Assembly: GCF_026213295.1 (NCBI RefSeq)
Contig: NC_079419.1
Coordinates: 20,774,830 to 20,838,829 of the forward strand
From: Gadus chalcogrammus
Taxonomy: Eukaryota; Chordata; Actinopteri; Gadiformes; Gadidae
Length of the DNA: 64,000 nucleotides
Direction: 5' to 3'
Shown: positions 51,629-63,592 of the stretch, piece by piece
How positions within the stretch are numbered: the stretch's first letter is position 1
How the letters are laid out: each line of letters opens with the position of its first letter
The notes under the pieces: generated by a model
Database searches by the model: none
Seen by the model: only the letters and a program-made list of their open reading frames with translations
Told to the model about the DNA's origin: nothing
Position numbers and translations under genes: made by a program

Positions 51629-51803
51629 CAACCCAGTCGCCAAGAAAAAACGTCAGTGGTGTACGTTTCCATGAACACTGGATACGTAGCATTTCAACGT
51701 AAAAAATAGCGTGTTATACCTACAGTATCCACGTGTGCCGCTGTGGAGGCGGGTTTCGGGGTTTGGGTTTCACGGCTTTCGCGGCAAATTGTGGACACGA
51801 TTG

Positions 51804-51807
<4 letters not shown>

Positions 51808-51885
<78 letters not shown>
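51808..51885. repeat. 78-base poly(G) run
   Basis: An uninterrupted G homopolymer, followed by shorter G runs up to about 52032. The mirrored arm has C runs (56709-56929) that are shorter, so exact lengths are doubtful. Confidence 0.9.
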
Positions 51886-51886
<1 letters not shown>

Positions 51887-52029
51887 GACTGTTGTTGACC
51901 GGGGAGGGGGGGGGGGGGGAGACACGTTTGTTGAGGGGGGACGACGACACACGATTGTGGGGGACGACGACGACGACGACACGTTAGTTGAAGGGGGGGG
52001 GGGGGGGGGAGACACGTTTGTAGGGGGGG

Positions 52030-52340
52030 GGGGGCACGCTCGACAACGAGAGTTGGTTTTTATTGAACGCTCGACAACGAGAGTTGGTTTTTATTGAACG
52101 AGACTTCAACACGGAACAGCTGCGCGAAACGATGGTCACGTCACTCTCGGTGACGGTGTCGACAATAATGAACACACGGACAATGTTAATAGAACAACAC
52201 ACAACCACATAACATCCCGAACCCATTAACCCCACTTAATCCCAACAACAAAACAAGTTAACAAAAGCCCCATTTGTCAACTGAGAACCCCAATTCCCAG
52301 AATCCCCCGCGGCTCCGGAACACGGCGTAGTTTATATTAA
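52030..52340 (-). repeat. LTR-like stretch inside left arm
   Basis: Read on the minus strand, the AATAAA signal occurs twice in a 31-bp tandem duplication (TTCAATAAAAACCAACTCTC), preceded by a TGTTCTATTAAC region. It looks like the R/U5 part of an LTR, but no primer-binding site, polypurine tract or gag/pol is near, so the label is tentative. The inverse copy is at about 56420-56728. Confidence 0.35.
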
Positions 52341-52612
52341 TCTTTATTATCTGAATGGGAAATGCAATATTTTAGGACAGATACACCATTAAACGCGTTT
52401 CTAATGACATTTCTAGCGAGAAATGTACATTTTCCTTACATAATCTTCAGTCAGTGAATGTGTATGATCTTTATTAATCTTTATTATCTGAATGGGAAAT
52501 GCAATATTTTAGGACCGATTCACCGTTAAACGTGTTTCTAATAACATTTCTAGCGAGAAATATACTTTTTAATTGCATAATCTTCAGTCAGTGATTGTGT
52601 CTGATCTTTAGT
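52341..52612. repeat. two-copy tandem duplication, 137-bp unit
   Basis: TCTTTATTATCTGAATGGGA ... CTTCAGTCAGTGA occurs twice, about 90 percent similar by eye. The pair is mirrored in the right arm at about 56127-56416. Confidence 0.88.
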
Positions 52613-52871
52613 TTTATAGTTATTAGGAGTTGATCGGCTCGCTCGCATTTTTCAACGACGTCAGGTTGCTTTCGCTAAACTAGCAGCTCACGTGCTTCCT
52701 GCGTTTGTGTTATTAAACTGTTACTTTATGTAACTTTTAATGATATCATCTTGTTAGAAACACGTATATCTGAGAGCCAACCCAGTCGCCAAAAACATAC
52801 CTACGTTGACAGTGTACGTTTCGTGAACACTGGATTACGTCGCATTTCAACATAAAATAGCGTGTTATACA

Positions 52872-52961
52872 CACACACACACGCACGCACATGCACAGAC
52901 ACACACACACAAGCACACACAAGCACACACACGCACGCACAGACACACAGACACAGACACA

Positions 52962-53035
<74 letters not shown>

Positions 53036-53042
53036 CGCACAC
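52872..53042. repeat. (AC)n microsatellite, left arm
   Basis: CA-rich tract with GC and GA interruptions. Its inverse, at 55757-55888, keeps the same interruption pattern but is shorter. Confidence 0.95.
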
Positions 53043-53312
53043 GGTGCATTTCGCTGCTAAAACAACAACAAAAAAATATTCCCTCAAATATTATTACTTT
53101 CAAAACGTTGGCCAAAATGGCCAATAATATCTTTTTTTTTTGGGATGCTTCTAGGACATTTTGGGTGGATTTTGAACGGTATGTGGGGGGCACGTTTTTT
53201 GCAGGACCTGGCAACCCTGCGCTGTTGCCCGAGATCTGGATCCACCCCGGCGTGGTGCTGTCTCCTTTTGACCTTTTGACCCCAGACTTCTGGGGGAATA
53301 GCTGAATCAATC

Positions 53313-53722
53313 ACACATGAGCATATTCGAACATGTTTAATGGTAGTAATTAGCTGTCGAAATTGGAGGCCTTAATCAATACTGAGCAGCTATTGATTTG
53401 CTTCCCGATAAAGATTTGTCACAAATGACATGTTATTTAGCATCTACACGTTGAACTGAGTCCAATGACACCAAGAACGACACTCTAGCTAATGGTAACA
53501 TGTATTTTACATGGTACACCTAGGTCTAGGACATGATCTCGGTGTAGCAAGAGGCCGAGCTTGATCTCATTGGACTCAGCTTAACGTGTAGATGCTAATT
53601 AACATGTAATTTGTCAAAAATCTCCATCGGGAAGCAAATCTATAGCTGGTCATTATTGATAAAGGCCTCCAAAATCGACAGCTAATTACTACCCCGAAAC
53701 ATATTCAAATATGATCATGTGT
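53313..53722. repeat. inner palindrome within left arm
   Basis: 53313-53489 and 53548-53722 are inverse copies (AGCATCTACACGTTGAACTG against CAGCTTAACGTGTAGATGCT, and so on to ATCACACATGAGCATATTCG and its counterpart). The right arm holds only one and a part of these halves, because about 139 bp (53249-53387) are absent there. Confidence 0.85.
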
Positions 53723-54172
53723 GGCACTGTTGCAATCGTCTCGAAACGTAGATGTCAAAGGACACCTTGTTTGCTCTGTTGCACCACCGGGAACATATTT
53801 TCATACTTCTAATGGATTGATTCATATTTTAAGGTTCTCGGAGTGAGACTTTAAGTGGCTGCAGCAGAAGTGTTGAGACGAAAGATGATATCAAGAGATT
53901 TATAGAATATTCCCATTCACATTATGATTCTTCGTCGTAACATCCGACCAAACATCCTTCACATTCACAGAGCGAAGATTATGAAAGTCCAGGCTCAGCA
54001 AGTGCTCCATCTCGTTGCACCTGCACCCAGCGGCTCGCTTGCAAGATTTTGGCCTGAAGTTCTTCCCAGACCAACACCCTAGCCATCCAACATGCATATC
54101 TGAGAATCAGGCCTCTCTTTAATAATGACATAAAGTTATAAGAGAAACACACATTAACTTTTTGTTATCTCA

Positions 54173-54760
54173 CATTAACTTTTTGTTACCCCCTTCCTCC
54201 CGAGGGGAGGAAGGGGGGGCCCTTCCTGCCCGAGACTTGGCCCGGTCAGACCCCGAGGGCAGGCCCCCCCTTCCTGCCCTCGGGGTCCGACCGGGCCAAG
54301 TTTCGGTGCGGGGGTCCCAGTTAGGCCCTAGAATATGGTATTCAAATTTCAGGGCGGTAGGACCTTCCTATCTCAAAAACTTTTTTTCCACCACATTCTG
54401 AACCATTAGGTCTCGCAGGCAACACTTCTGAAGGGGCTTTGTCCAAATGACAGTCCATTTGGGAAAACTTTTTTTCTCTATGGGCTAGAACTACAAATCT
54501 TGCATATGTCGTTCTCGGGGCCCCGGGAAATGTGTGTCAACATTTTAGCATCCCTAGCTATCTCGAAAAGGCTGGAAAAGGGGCGTGACCTCCAACAGTA
54601 CGGTCAATGTATATAAGACAGATGTTAGTTTCTAGGCCCCATTTTTTGCGGGATGGAGGTGTACATTTGTGGCTTAATGTGTGTAGACACCGCTGGCCTG
54701 TGGCCACGTCTTTGAAGTCTGGGGTCAAAAGGTCAAAAGGAGCCGGCACCACGCCGCTTA
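54173..54760. other. spacer of the large palindrome with GC hairpin
   Basis: It contains a near-perfect GC-rich hairpin at about 54236-54301 (CTTGGCCCGGTCAGACCCCG against its inverse, separated by CCCCCCC). At 54713-54757 there is an inverse copy of 53249-53291 of the left arm. TATATAAG stands at about 54610. No coding frame recognised. Confidence 0.7.
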
Positions 54761-55750
54761 TGAGATAACAAAAAGTGAATCTGTATTTCTCTCATTACAT
54801 TTTGTCATTATTGAAGAGAGGCCTGATTCTCAGATATGCATATTGGACTGTTAGGGTATAGGTCTGGGAAGAACTTCAGGCCAAAATCTTGCAAGTGAGC
54901 CGCTGGGTGCAGGTGCAACGAGATGGAGCACTTGCTGAGCCTGGACTTTCATAATCTTCGCTCTGTGAATGTAAAGGATGTTTGGTCGGATGTTACGACG
55001 AAGAATCATAATGTGAATGGGAATATTCTATAAATCCCTTGATATCATCTTTCGTCTCAACACTTCTGCTGCAGCCACTTAAAGTCTCACTCCGAGAACC
55101 TTAAAATATGAATCAATCCATTAGAAGTATGAAAATATGTTCCCGGTGGTGCAACAGAGCAAACAAGGTGTCCTTTGACATCTACGTTTCGAGACGATTG
55201 CAACAGTGCCACACATGATCATATTTGAATATGTTTCGGGGTAGTAATTAGCTGTCGATTTTGGAGGCCTTTATCAATAATGACCAGCTATAGATTTGCT
55301 TCCCGATGGAGATTTTTGACAAATTACATGTTAATTAGCATCTACACGTTAAGCTGAGTCCAATGAGATCAAGCTCGGCCTCTTGCTACACCGAGATCAT
55401 GTCCTAGACCTAGGTGTACCATGTAAAATACATGTTACCATTAGCTAGAGTGTCGTTCTTGGTGTCATTGGACTCAGCTCAACGTGTAGATGCTAAATAA
55501 CATGTAATTTGTGACAAATCTTTATCGGGAAGCAAATCAATAGCTGGGGGTGGATCCAGATCTCGGGCAACAGCACAGGGTTGCCAGGTCCTGCAAAAAA
55601 CGTGCCCCCCACATACCGTTCAAAATCCACCCAAAATGTCCTAGAAGCATCCCAAAAAAAAAAGATATTATTGGCCATTTTGGCCAACGTTTTGAAAGTA
55701 ATAATATTTGAGGGAATATTTTTTGTTGTTGTTTTAGCAGCGAAATGCAC

Positions 55751-55756
<6 letters not shown>

Positions 55757-55810
<54 letters not shown>

Positions 55811-55888
55811 TGTGTCTGTGTGTCTGTGCGTGCGTGTGTGTGCTTGTGTGTGTGTGTCTGTGCATGTGCGTGCGTGTGTGTGTGTGTA
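55757..55888. repeat. (GT)n microsatellite, right arm
   Basis: Mirror of 52872-53042 with the same TC/GC interruptions. Confidence 0.95.
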
Positions 55889-57107
55889 TAACACGCTATT
55901 TTATGTTGAAATGCGACGTAATCCAGTGTTCACGAAACGTACACTGTCAACGTAGGTATGATTTTGGCGACTGGGTTGGCTCTCAGATATACGTGTTTCT
56001 AACAAGATGATATCATTAAAAGTTACATAAAGTAACAGTTTAATAACACAAACGCAGGAAGCACGTGAGCTGCTAGTTTAGCGAAAGCAACCTGACGTCG
56101 TTGAAACATGCGAGCGAGCCGATCAACTCCTAATAACTATAAAACTAAAGATCAGACACAATCACTGACTGAAGATTATGCAATTAAAAAGTATATTTCT
56201 CGCTAGAAATGTTGTTAGAAACACGTTTAACGGTGAATCGGTCCTAAAATATTGCATTTCCCATTCAGATAATAAAGATTAATAAAGATCATACACATTC
56301 ACTGACTGAAGATTATGTAAGGAAAATGTACATTTCTCGCTAGAAATGTCATTAGAAACGCGTTTAATGGTGTATCTGTCCTAAAATATTGCATTTCCCA
56401 TTCAGATAATAAAGATTAATATAAGCTACGCCGTGTTCCGGAGCCGCGGGGGATTCTGGGAATTGGGGTTCTCAGTTGACAAATGGGGCTTTTGTTAACT
56501 TGTTTTGTTGTTAGGATTAAGTGGGGTTAATGGGTTCGGGATGTTATGTGGTTGTGTGTTGTTCTATTAACATTGTTCGTGTGTTCATTATTGTCGACAC
56601 CGTCACCGAGAGTGACGTGACCATCGTTTCGAGCAGCTGTTCCGTGTTGAAGTCTCGTTCAATAAAACCCAACTCTCGTTGTCGAGCGTTCAATAAAAAC
56701 CAACTCTCGTTGTCGAGCGTGCCCCCCCCCTACAAACGTGTCTCCCCCCCCCTCAACAAACGTGTCCCCCCCCCCCCCCCCCCCTTCAACTAACGTGTCG
56801 TCGTCGTCGTCGTCGTCCCCCCCCCACAATCGTGTGTCCCCCCCCCCCCCCCCCCCCTCAACAAAACGTGTCTCCCCCCCCCCCCTCCCCGGTCAACAAC
56901 AGTCTCCCCCCCCCCCCCCCCCCCCCCCTAAACAATCGTGTCCACAATTTGCCGCGAAAGCCGTGAAACCCAAACCCCGAAACCCGCCTCCACAGCGGCA
57001 CACGTGGATACTGTAGGTATAACACGCTATTTTTTACGTTGAAATGCTACGTATCCAGTGTTCATGGAAACGTACACCACTGACGTTTTTTCTTGGCGAC
57101 TGGGTTG

Positions 57108-57532
<425 letters not shown>

Positions 57533-60500
57533 TAGGCTTGTGAATGCTTGTGTATTTAACTTCATGACATTTCCCTTGCAGCGAGCAAGGCTGGTGCACT
57601 TTCATGACACTGTTGTTGTTCTGTAACACACCCTGCTGGGCTCCAGCCCATATGATGGTTCAGATCATGTGATGGATTCCTGCTGCAGTGTCTGACAGGC
57701 TGGGCGGAGTGCATTGTAATTGGAATCCGTCGTTGTTCAGCCGCAGCAGGTGAGGAGAGGGCATACTATGGACGGGCTGAGAGTGAGACGAGTGTCCGAC
57801 AGCTGAAGCCTCCTGTCTGAGACACTTCCACTCTCAGAGTGACGTGATGCATGGCTTGTCAGAGAAGCCCAAGGATCGGGAATAACAACCACAACAACGA
57901 CTTGTATGTGCGCTGGCACACTGAAACCTTCACGTCAATACTAATTAATTTCACCCCAATATTGCGTGATTAGGCTTTATTCAACAGGCTGCCTGGTTCG
58001 AACGGTTAGCAGCTGCGAAGAGGAAATTGATAGATGTTCACAAGATCAGAATAAAGAAATAAAGGTCATGTCGTTGGTTTTCTTCTTCTGATCCATTTCT
58101 TCAGAAAATACTTTGATTAAATGACCAAGGTAAATAAACAGAAAAGCCTCCCCTCCCTTGACCCGCTATCCCCGTCTTGTCTCTTGTCCCTTTTATTTGT
58201 TTCCTGACAGTATGATACTGTTTTTGAGATGACAGCAGGTGAGGCAGTGTTTGTCCCCCAAAAAGTTTGACAGGTACAATATTTGTAACAGTGTTTGACA
58301 CTCAAATGCTGAATTCATTCTTCAAGACCCAAGAACAGCAACAAGAATCCTTATAGAGAATATTTTACTTAATGCTGGTTATTTTGCATACATCGCATAC
58401 TATAGTATGTTTAATACCTGTCTGACTGACCTTTGGTTTTTTACTTCCAAGAAAGACTTCTTGACCCCCCTATAGTGTTTATCTTTTCAGTAAATCGAGT
58501 AAAAAGATTAGTACGAGTTTACTCCCAAGCCTATATTGCCATGAGTGTATTCGAACAACAAACCCATTTAACTTTCTGCAGGACCACTGTATGTTCCCAT
58601 TGGCTGGCGACAGAGTCTTCCTACTTGGCTATGCTCATTGGACTGACCTTTCAGTCTCCGCTGATCAGTTCAGTCTGTGTGGGTGTCTCTGCTGCAGTCA
58701 GGTCTAACATTAATACTGTAGCATCACAAAGAAACAGGCCCCCTCCCACATTGTTGTTATTCATCCATCCAGCTTTCCTCGACGGTTTCAACATAGAGGC
58801 TTCCTTGTGTTGTTGCTGCCACTGCATTTACAGAGATGTCCTTCAACGTTTTTGCCTGGGGATCTTTTTGTATCTCTAATTTATTTTTTCTCCGTCTTTT
58901 CCCATAGCAGCTAAAATGTAAGTGTTTCAGATGACGGGTGATAACATTGCTTTGAGACGTTAGGGCACCAACCCTGTCACTTTTATCTACTCTTTATCCC
59001 CCCCCTGAATTAACCCGTACTATAATAAAAGCCTTGCCGCTTTTAGTAATTATGAAAGGCTTGAGGTTCTTAAAGGCATTTGCATCGTGAGACTGAAAAC
59101 TGCAATTGCTCTCATTCAGTCACACGGATAACAAACTGTTCAGTAGTTGCAGAGGAACACAGTGATTTGCACATCACTGCTGTCAGGTTGCTGCCACTTG
59201 GACCTTGCTTGCTGCATCAAATTCTCCATATTTGCTTTCATCTCTGTGACACCGCTGTCATCACCTTGTTTCAGCTATTGAATCCCGTACATCATTCTTA
59301 AGTCACAGGACTTATTTATATATATATTGCAGGGATTCTTGAAAATATAACAATCCATTCTGTCCAATTAAGTGACTGTAGGATTCCAAATGTGTTCAAT
59401 ATCCAGCTCAATACAATAAGAATATAAGACAATTAAATCATTAAAATAACATTAGAATATCAATTCAAATCACTTTACATAAATGAATATTCAAGTTATT
59501 AAGTATTTACCTACATCTGAGTGGAGGCAATTGTGGCACAAGAGCTCACTGCACCAGATCGGTGAATCAGTTCTACAGGTGGCAATGACCACCTTTACAT
59601 TTTTGCGGGGAGGTTGAGGTTTATTTTTTCACTCATTTCAAAATCTTAAATGAAAAGTCCACGATTCGAGTGCATATACCCCAGCTTGAACAGCTGTCAT
59701 CAGATACACCATACAGTTGCTGTGTTGGAGAAACACAGTAAAGCAAATGAGCAGGAAATGTCTTCATTTTCTCGATTTGGCCTACTGTCTATCTAGGACA
59801 TTACTCATTGTAATTCTATTAATAATAAAACAACCATGGCATTATATTTTTCATAATGAAAATGTTGATTTTCGAGGTATGCCAAGGTCAAGGTATGTCA
59901 AACCAGTGAAAACCATGAAAACCAGTTCCAAGTTTTGGATAATCACTACTATTATACTATTTACATTTTCGTGTATTGTTTCAATGATCACGGCATCAAA
60001 GTGTTCCTAGCTGCTGGACTGCTTAGATGTCTTTGTGCTTCCTGGGCATAATGGTCACAGCACTTCTAACACTTGGAGATAATGCACACACCGTAGCCAT
60101 CTTTGGCCAGACACTGGGTTTGGCGATTGCTTTAGTTTGCATCATCAGCCCATCCTTTATCAGTTCTTGTAACAGAAAAAAATAATTAAGCAAAAACAGA
60201 TAAAAACGCAAATTCTCTTTGCTTGATATTGCCTCATATCAAAGGCCATCAAAGTGACAAAGTCATATATTTTCACTTACCAATAATGGAAAGCAATTAT
60301 CGGCCTACAGCTGTTAATATTCGAAGTCCCGAAGATACTCATTAAAATAAATAATGTTCATTATGAGAAGGATTTCTGCATGTTAACAAAAGAGAGATGG
60401 TAAATATATGAACATCTTTTTTTGTAACCACCTGCCATTAAGGTTCAATGGTTCAGCAGGGTTAGTATGGGGTTATCAAAGTGTGGACAGAACCTTACCT

Positions 60501-61048
60501 CAGGCCGGTAAGTCGTCTCGTCGCTCTAGCTCATTGTGCTGCTTCATCAAAGGTGCTTGCTGAGGTTGGCCAATATTGCCCACTTCTTAGTAGGGAAGAA
60601 GTCCTTGTAGTATGTGATCCTAGAGCGGTGTAGACACGTTCAGTCATCATGCTTTGTGACCAGATGGGCCTTTTTATTCCTCCTGCTGATAGTGTGGAGG
60701 TTAACTGTCTGCTAAGACTTTCAGATAAGGACCCAGGTGCAGACCATATGCATTGAAAAAATATTTATTCATTTTCTTCAGAATTCAAGGGCAGACAGAT
60801 CAAAAGTCAAACTTTAGAGTCAAAGATGTAGCGCACAAAAGATCCAGGCAAAGTTCCAACAGAAAAGGAAAAATCCGAAAACAGAAAATCACGAGGCAGA
60901 GAATCCAATGTATACTGGCAGAGCAGAAACAGGAAGAGGAAGAGCAGTGTATCTCACCAAACTTTCTGGCACAATCAGACAAAGATTGGGGGGCTGAACT
61001 TAAATATCAAAGGAAAACAAGTCATTGGCAGAGAGAAAACAATGGACA
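57533..61048. other. unique non-coding sequence
   Basis: No gene or RNA recognised. 60715-60960 (CCAGGTGCAGACC, then TTTATTCATTTTC and GGCAGA-rich text) looks like a dispersed fish repeat, but I cannot name it. A 148-codon open frame at 58433-58879 has no domain that I know. Confidence 0.4.
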
Positions 61049-62119
61049 GGGGCCTCGTTTCCTGATAACGATTGATCTTCGCTCGTACGATCATTCTCAC
61101 GATGGATCTTGCGAACCATCGTGAATTTCTTTGAAGCGTTTCCCGAAACTCCTCTTAACATGAACGCACGTTCACTTCACTCACGACGTTCGTTGGACTG
61201 TAACTGTCCACTGACACGGTGCTGAAACGGGCTATGTAGGAGGGGGAGACGCAGGAATGTCACAGGAAAATGGGATTGAAAAGGGTTAAAATATCTCCCC
61301 ATCAAGGCCAACAGCAGAGTAGTCTACGAAAAGAATAGACTGCAATACTATGAATGCTGAAGATATTAAAACACAATTGATTAGGCCTATGCCGACATAT
61401 GTATCAGTCCTAATCCTGAATGCACTGTGTGTACATTTTTTCACTGCATGTTCCCCCCTGAAATAATTCCGTATTACAAAAATCAAAAATAGCTTGTGTG
61501 ACAACTATATTTATCTTAATGTGCTGATTTCTGAAACATGCTTGGCGCAGCAAAGAGAGCCAACCTTATCTGATTCCACATAAGGTTTCATTGATTGGCA
61601 CGCCGATCCAGTCTAGAATATTTGTAGACATTAAAAATGCAACTTTCCATTCATTCATTATCATTCAAACGCAGAGGCTAGGCATTGACACACGGCTATT
61701 GCTGACCCAATTAGGAGAGCTTGGTCTAGATCCTGCCCATATTGTTGGGCAGGATGATGTAGGCTATAGGTCTTTTTACACTGTCTAGACACGGTCCAAT
61801 AAATAGTGAACTCCATCACAGCATCACCGAAGTGCCTACAGTGCTTAATGCAAACAATCGCAACAAAAAACACTTGCAGAAATTCTCCGACACCCTCTGG
61901 GCCCTGTACCACGAAGCTCGCTTAGAGGGTTAGCGAGGTATGTTGAGCTCCAAGCCTGGGTTAGTTGTACCACGAAAGTCGATCTCTTTTAGCGTCGCTG
62001 TATCACCATGGTGACTTATGCTCGCAACCAAACCTGGTCGGGAGCAGTTTTTCGGCTTAGTCTAGCCGGAGATCGGCTACTTAAATCGGCGTGCGCAGCT
62101 TCTAGCCCCTCCTCTGACA

Positions 62120-62336
62120 ATGGCGTCACCATTTGTGGGTGTTCCCGTGGACCCCGGCGCACTTCTCCGGAGACAAGGGTTTTACGGGACAGAACCGATC
62201 CCTTGGCATTGTCTAACGATATTCAGATTTCAGACTTTATTGTCATTGTGCAAACAACGAAATTGGGGTTCTTCATGAGAGATACAGATTCTCATCAGAG
62301 GGTGTTCGTTATTTGATCGTCCTTTTGGACCTCATG
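62120..62336 (+). pseudogene. HARBI1-like transposase, N-terminal remnant
   Basis: From the ATG at 62120 it reads MASPFVGVPVDPGALLRRQG. A frameshift follows, then VLRDRTDPLALSND, then the LINE-tail insertion, then ERYRFSSEGVRYLIVLLDLM and a stop. This word order is the usual start of fish HARBI1-type transposases. The DDE part is missing, so the element is non-autonomous. Confidence 0.82.
62229..62267 (-). repeat. short inverted LINE 3'-tail insertion
   Basis: CAGACTTTATTGTCATTGTG plus CAAACAACGAAATTGGGG is the reverse of the LINE 3' end at about 46313-46354 (CCCAATTTCGTTGT ... CAATGACAATAAAGTCT). It splits the HARBI1 frame between LALSND and ERYRF. Confidence 0.75.
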
Positions 62337-62362
62337 TAGACAATGATTACTGTTGCGCATTG

Positions 62363-62442
62363 TGTCTCAGTGACAGAGTGCTAGAGTGGAGGTACCGCGT
62401 CAGTCTTGAATTTTTGCGCGGGGGGTTCGACTCCCAAGTGAC
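62363..62442 (+). repeat. tRNA-like sequence
   Basis: The B box GGTTCGACTCC is perfect (62424-62434) and an A-box-like CAGTGACAGAGTGC lies about 50 nt before it. A full cloverleaf was not established. Either a tRNA-derived fragment or a SINE head. Confidence 0.45.
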
Positions 62443-62605
62443 GCGAATTTATGTGAAGCTTAAAAAGTCCTAATTCTCATGCATATGGAATACTTATTCA
62501 CTAAAGCTTATGGAATTATATTTTTGTGCTTATTTCGAACTTCAACCCATATTTTCAAGGCCGTGCTGGCACCACATCTATGGGGGTAAAATGCATGATG
62601 ATAGA

Positions 62606-62672
62606 CCGGCGAATTTGAACCCCGGTCGCTGGCGTTCGGGTCTTATACTAATCCACTACGCTACAGCCGCTA
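62606..62672 (-). repeat. tRNA-like sequence, opposite orientation
   Basis: On the minus strand, the A-box-like GTAGCGTAGTGGATTAGTAT and the B-box-like GGTTCAAATTC (62611-62621) are tRNA-spaced, with GACCGGGG..CGCCGGTC around the T arm. A tRNA-derived remnant is likely. Confidence 0.5.
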
Positions 62673-63454
62673 CCTCTCAGCCGCCGAAAACATGCGATAC
62701 ATTTCTTAAATAGGGTGTATTTAAAGTGAATTCCCTAAATGATAGAATAAGGCAGGATGGACGTTGCTTATGCATTTTTAAATCATCATCATTCTATTTG
62801 GATTAATGGCGAACAATTCTGCATTTGGCATAGTTATTTTACAGACAATATGCAGAATCTTTTCACTTATACTCATATAGACTGCTTGATCTATCGTAAA
62901 GGTGAGAAAAATGACGCAAAAAACGCCCCTTTCACGTGAACGCGCACTGAACCTAAAGCCGAAAACCTGGTTCAACTAATTGAATCTAAAGTGAGCTTCG
63001 TGGTACCATTTAACTCTGATTGCGAGTTGCGGCTCTGTCGAGCCAGGTTTTCCCAAGAAAGCCTAGGTATGTTCAGCGAGCTTCGTGGTATAGGGCACTG
63101 GTCTCAGCATGATTCATGTCTACAGTAGCCTATGTCTTCTGTCATTGATCAATATGAGGACATTTTAACCACAATGGTTGAATTAAAATCAGAGGGAGAC
63201 AGCAAGTGCAGCTCTAAAGCGACCTCCCACACAAGAGCAATGGAATCATTTGATTTTATTATATGCCTTGTGACGTGGTGTTTGATTGGTACATTTCAGC
63301 TGCGCATGTATTTTTGGATTTTTTAATTGCTGCAATAAATTATTTTGTTGTTCACTTCTAAAATGTCTCTATCTTTGCTGTTTAAATCTAACAGTAGTGT
63401 ATGAGTAATAAATCAGCGGTAACCACTGTTTTTGGTTGCGAAATTGCGCCAGCT

Positions 63455-63512
63455 GGGCATTCCGTGGTATTGGATGTGTTTGAATAAAACACATCCAATA
63501 CACGGAATGTCC
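63455..63512. repeat. 26-bp-arm hairpin
   Basis: GGCATTCCGTGGTATTGGAT plus GTGTTT pairs with AAACACATCCAATACACGGA plus ATGTCC across a 5-nt loop, with one bulge and one mismatch. Confidence 0.8.
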
Positions 63513-63592
63513 ACTGGTGACGCCACTGAGGCTATAGTAGGCTAACGATGCTCTTAGCGTCCTACGAGTACCCTGGAGCACTCGTTAGCTAT

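Larger units (their letters stand above)
51629..57107. mobile_element. 5.5-kb nested inverted-repeat element, unclassified
   Basis: It begins CAACCCAGTCGCCAAG and ends CTTGGCGACTGGGTTG. The arms (51629-54172 and 54761-57107) are inverse copies with high similarity over their whole length, including mirrored AC/GT and poly-G/poly-C tracts. TGATAT stands left (51622-51627, then one G) and right (57108-57113), a possible 6-bp target duplication. The terminal ~90-bp module also occurs inside each arm (52779-52870 and its inverse at about 55885-55978). The left arm carries a second palindrome. No transposase or polymerase frame is seen. Alternatives are a rearranged inverted duplication or an assembly artefact of a hairpin read. 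Confidence 0.75.
61900..63097 (+). mobile_element. nested PIF/Harbinger element
   Basis: The left end GGCCCTGTACCACGAAGCTC and right end GAGCTTCGTGGTATAGGGCA are near-perfect inverted repeats. CTG flanks both sides (61897-61899 and 63098-63100), matching the CWG target of PIF/Harbinger. 1198 bp, with an N-terminal transposase remnant only. Confidence 0.85.

Noticed and set aside
51711..52097. 128-codon Gly-rich frame and Pro-rich counterparts
   Set aside because: They exist only because of poly-G/poly-C runs of uncertain length.
58433..58879. 148-codon open frame
   Set aside because: No domain, signal or membrane pattern that I can defend. Length is within chance range for this composition.
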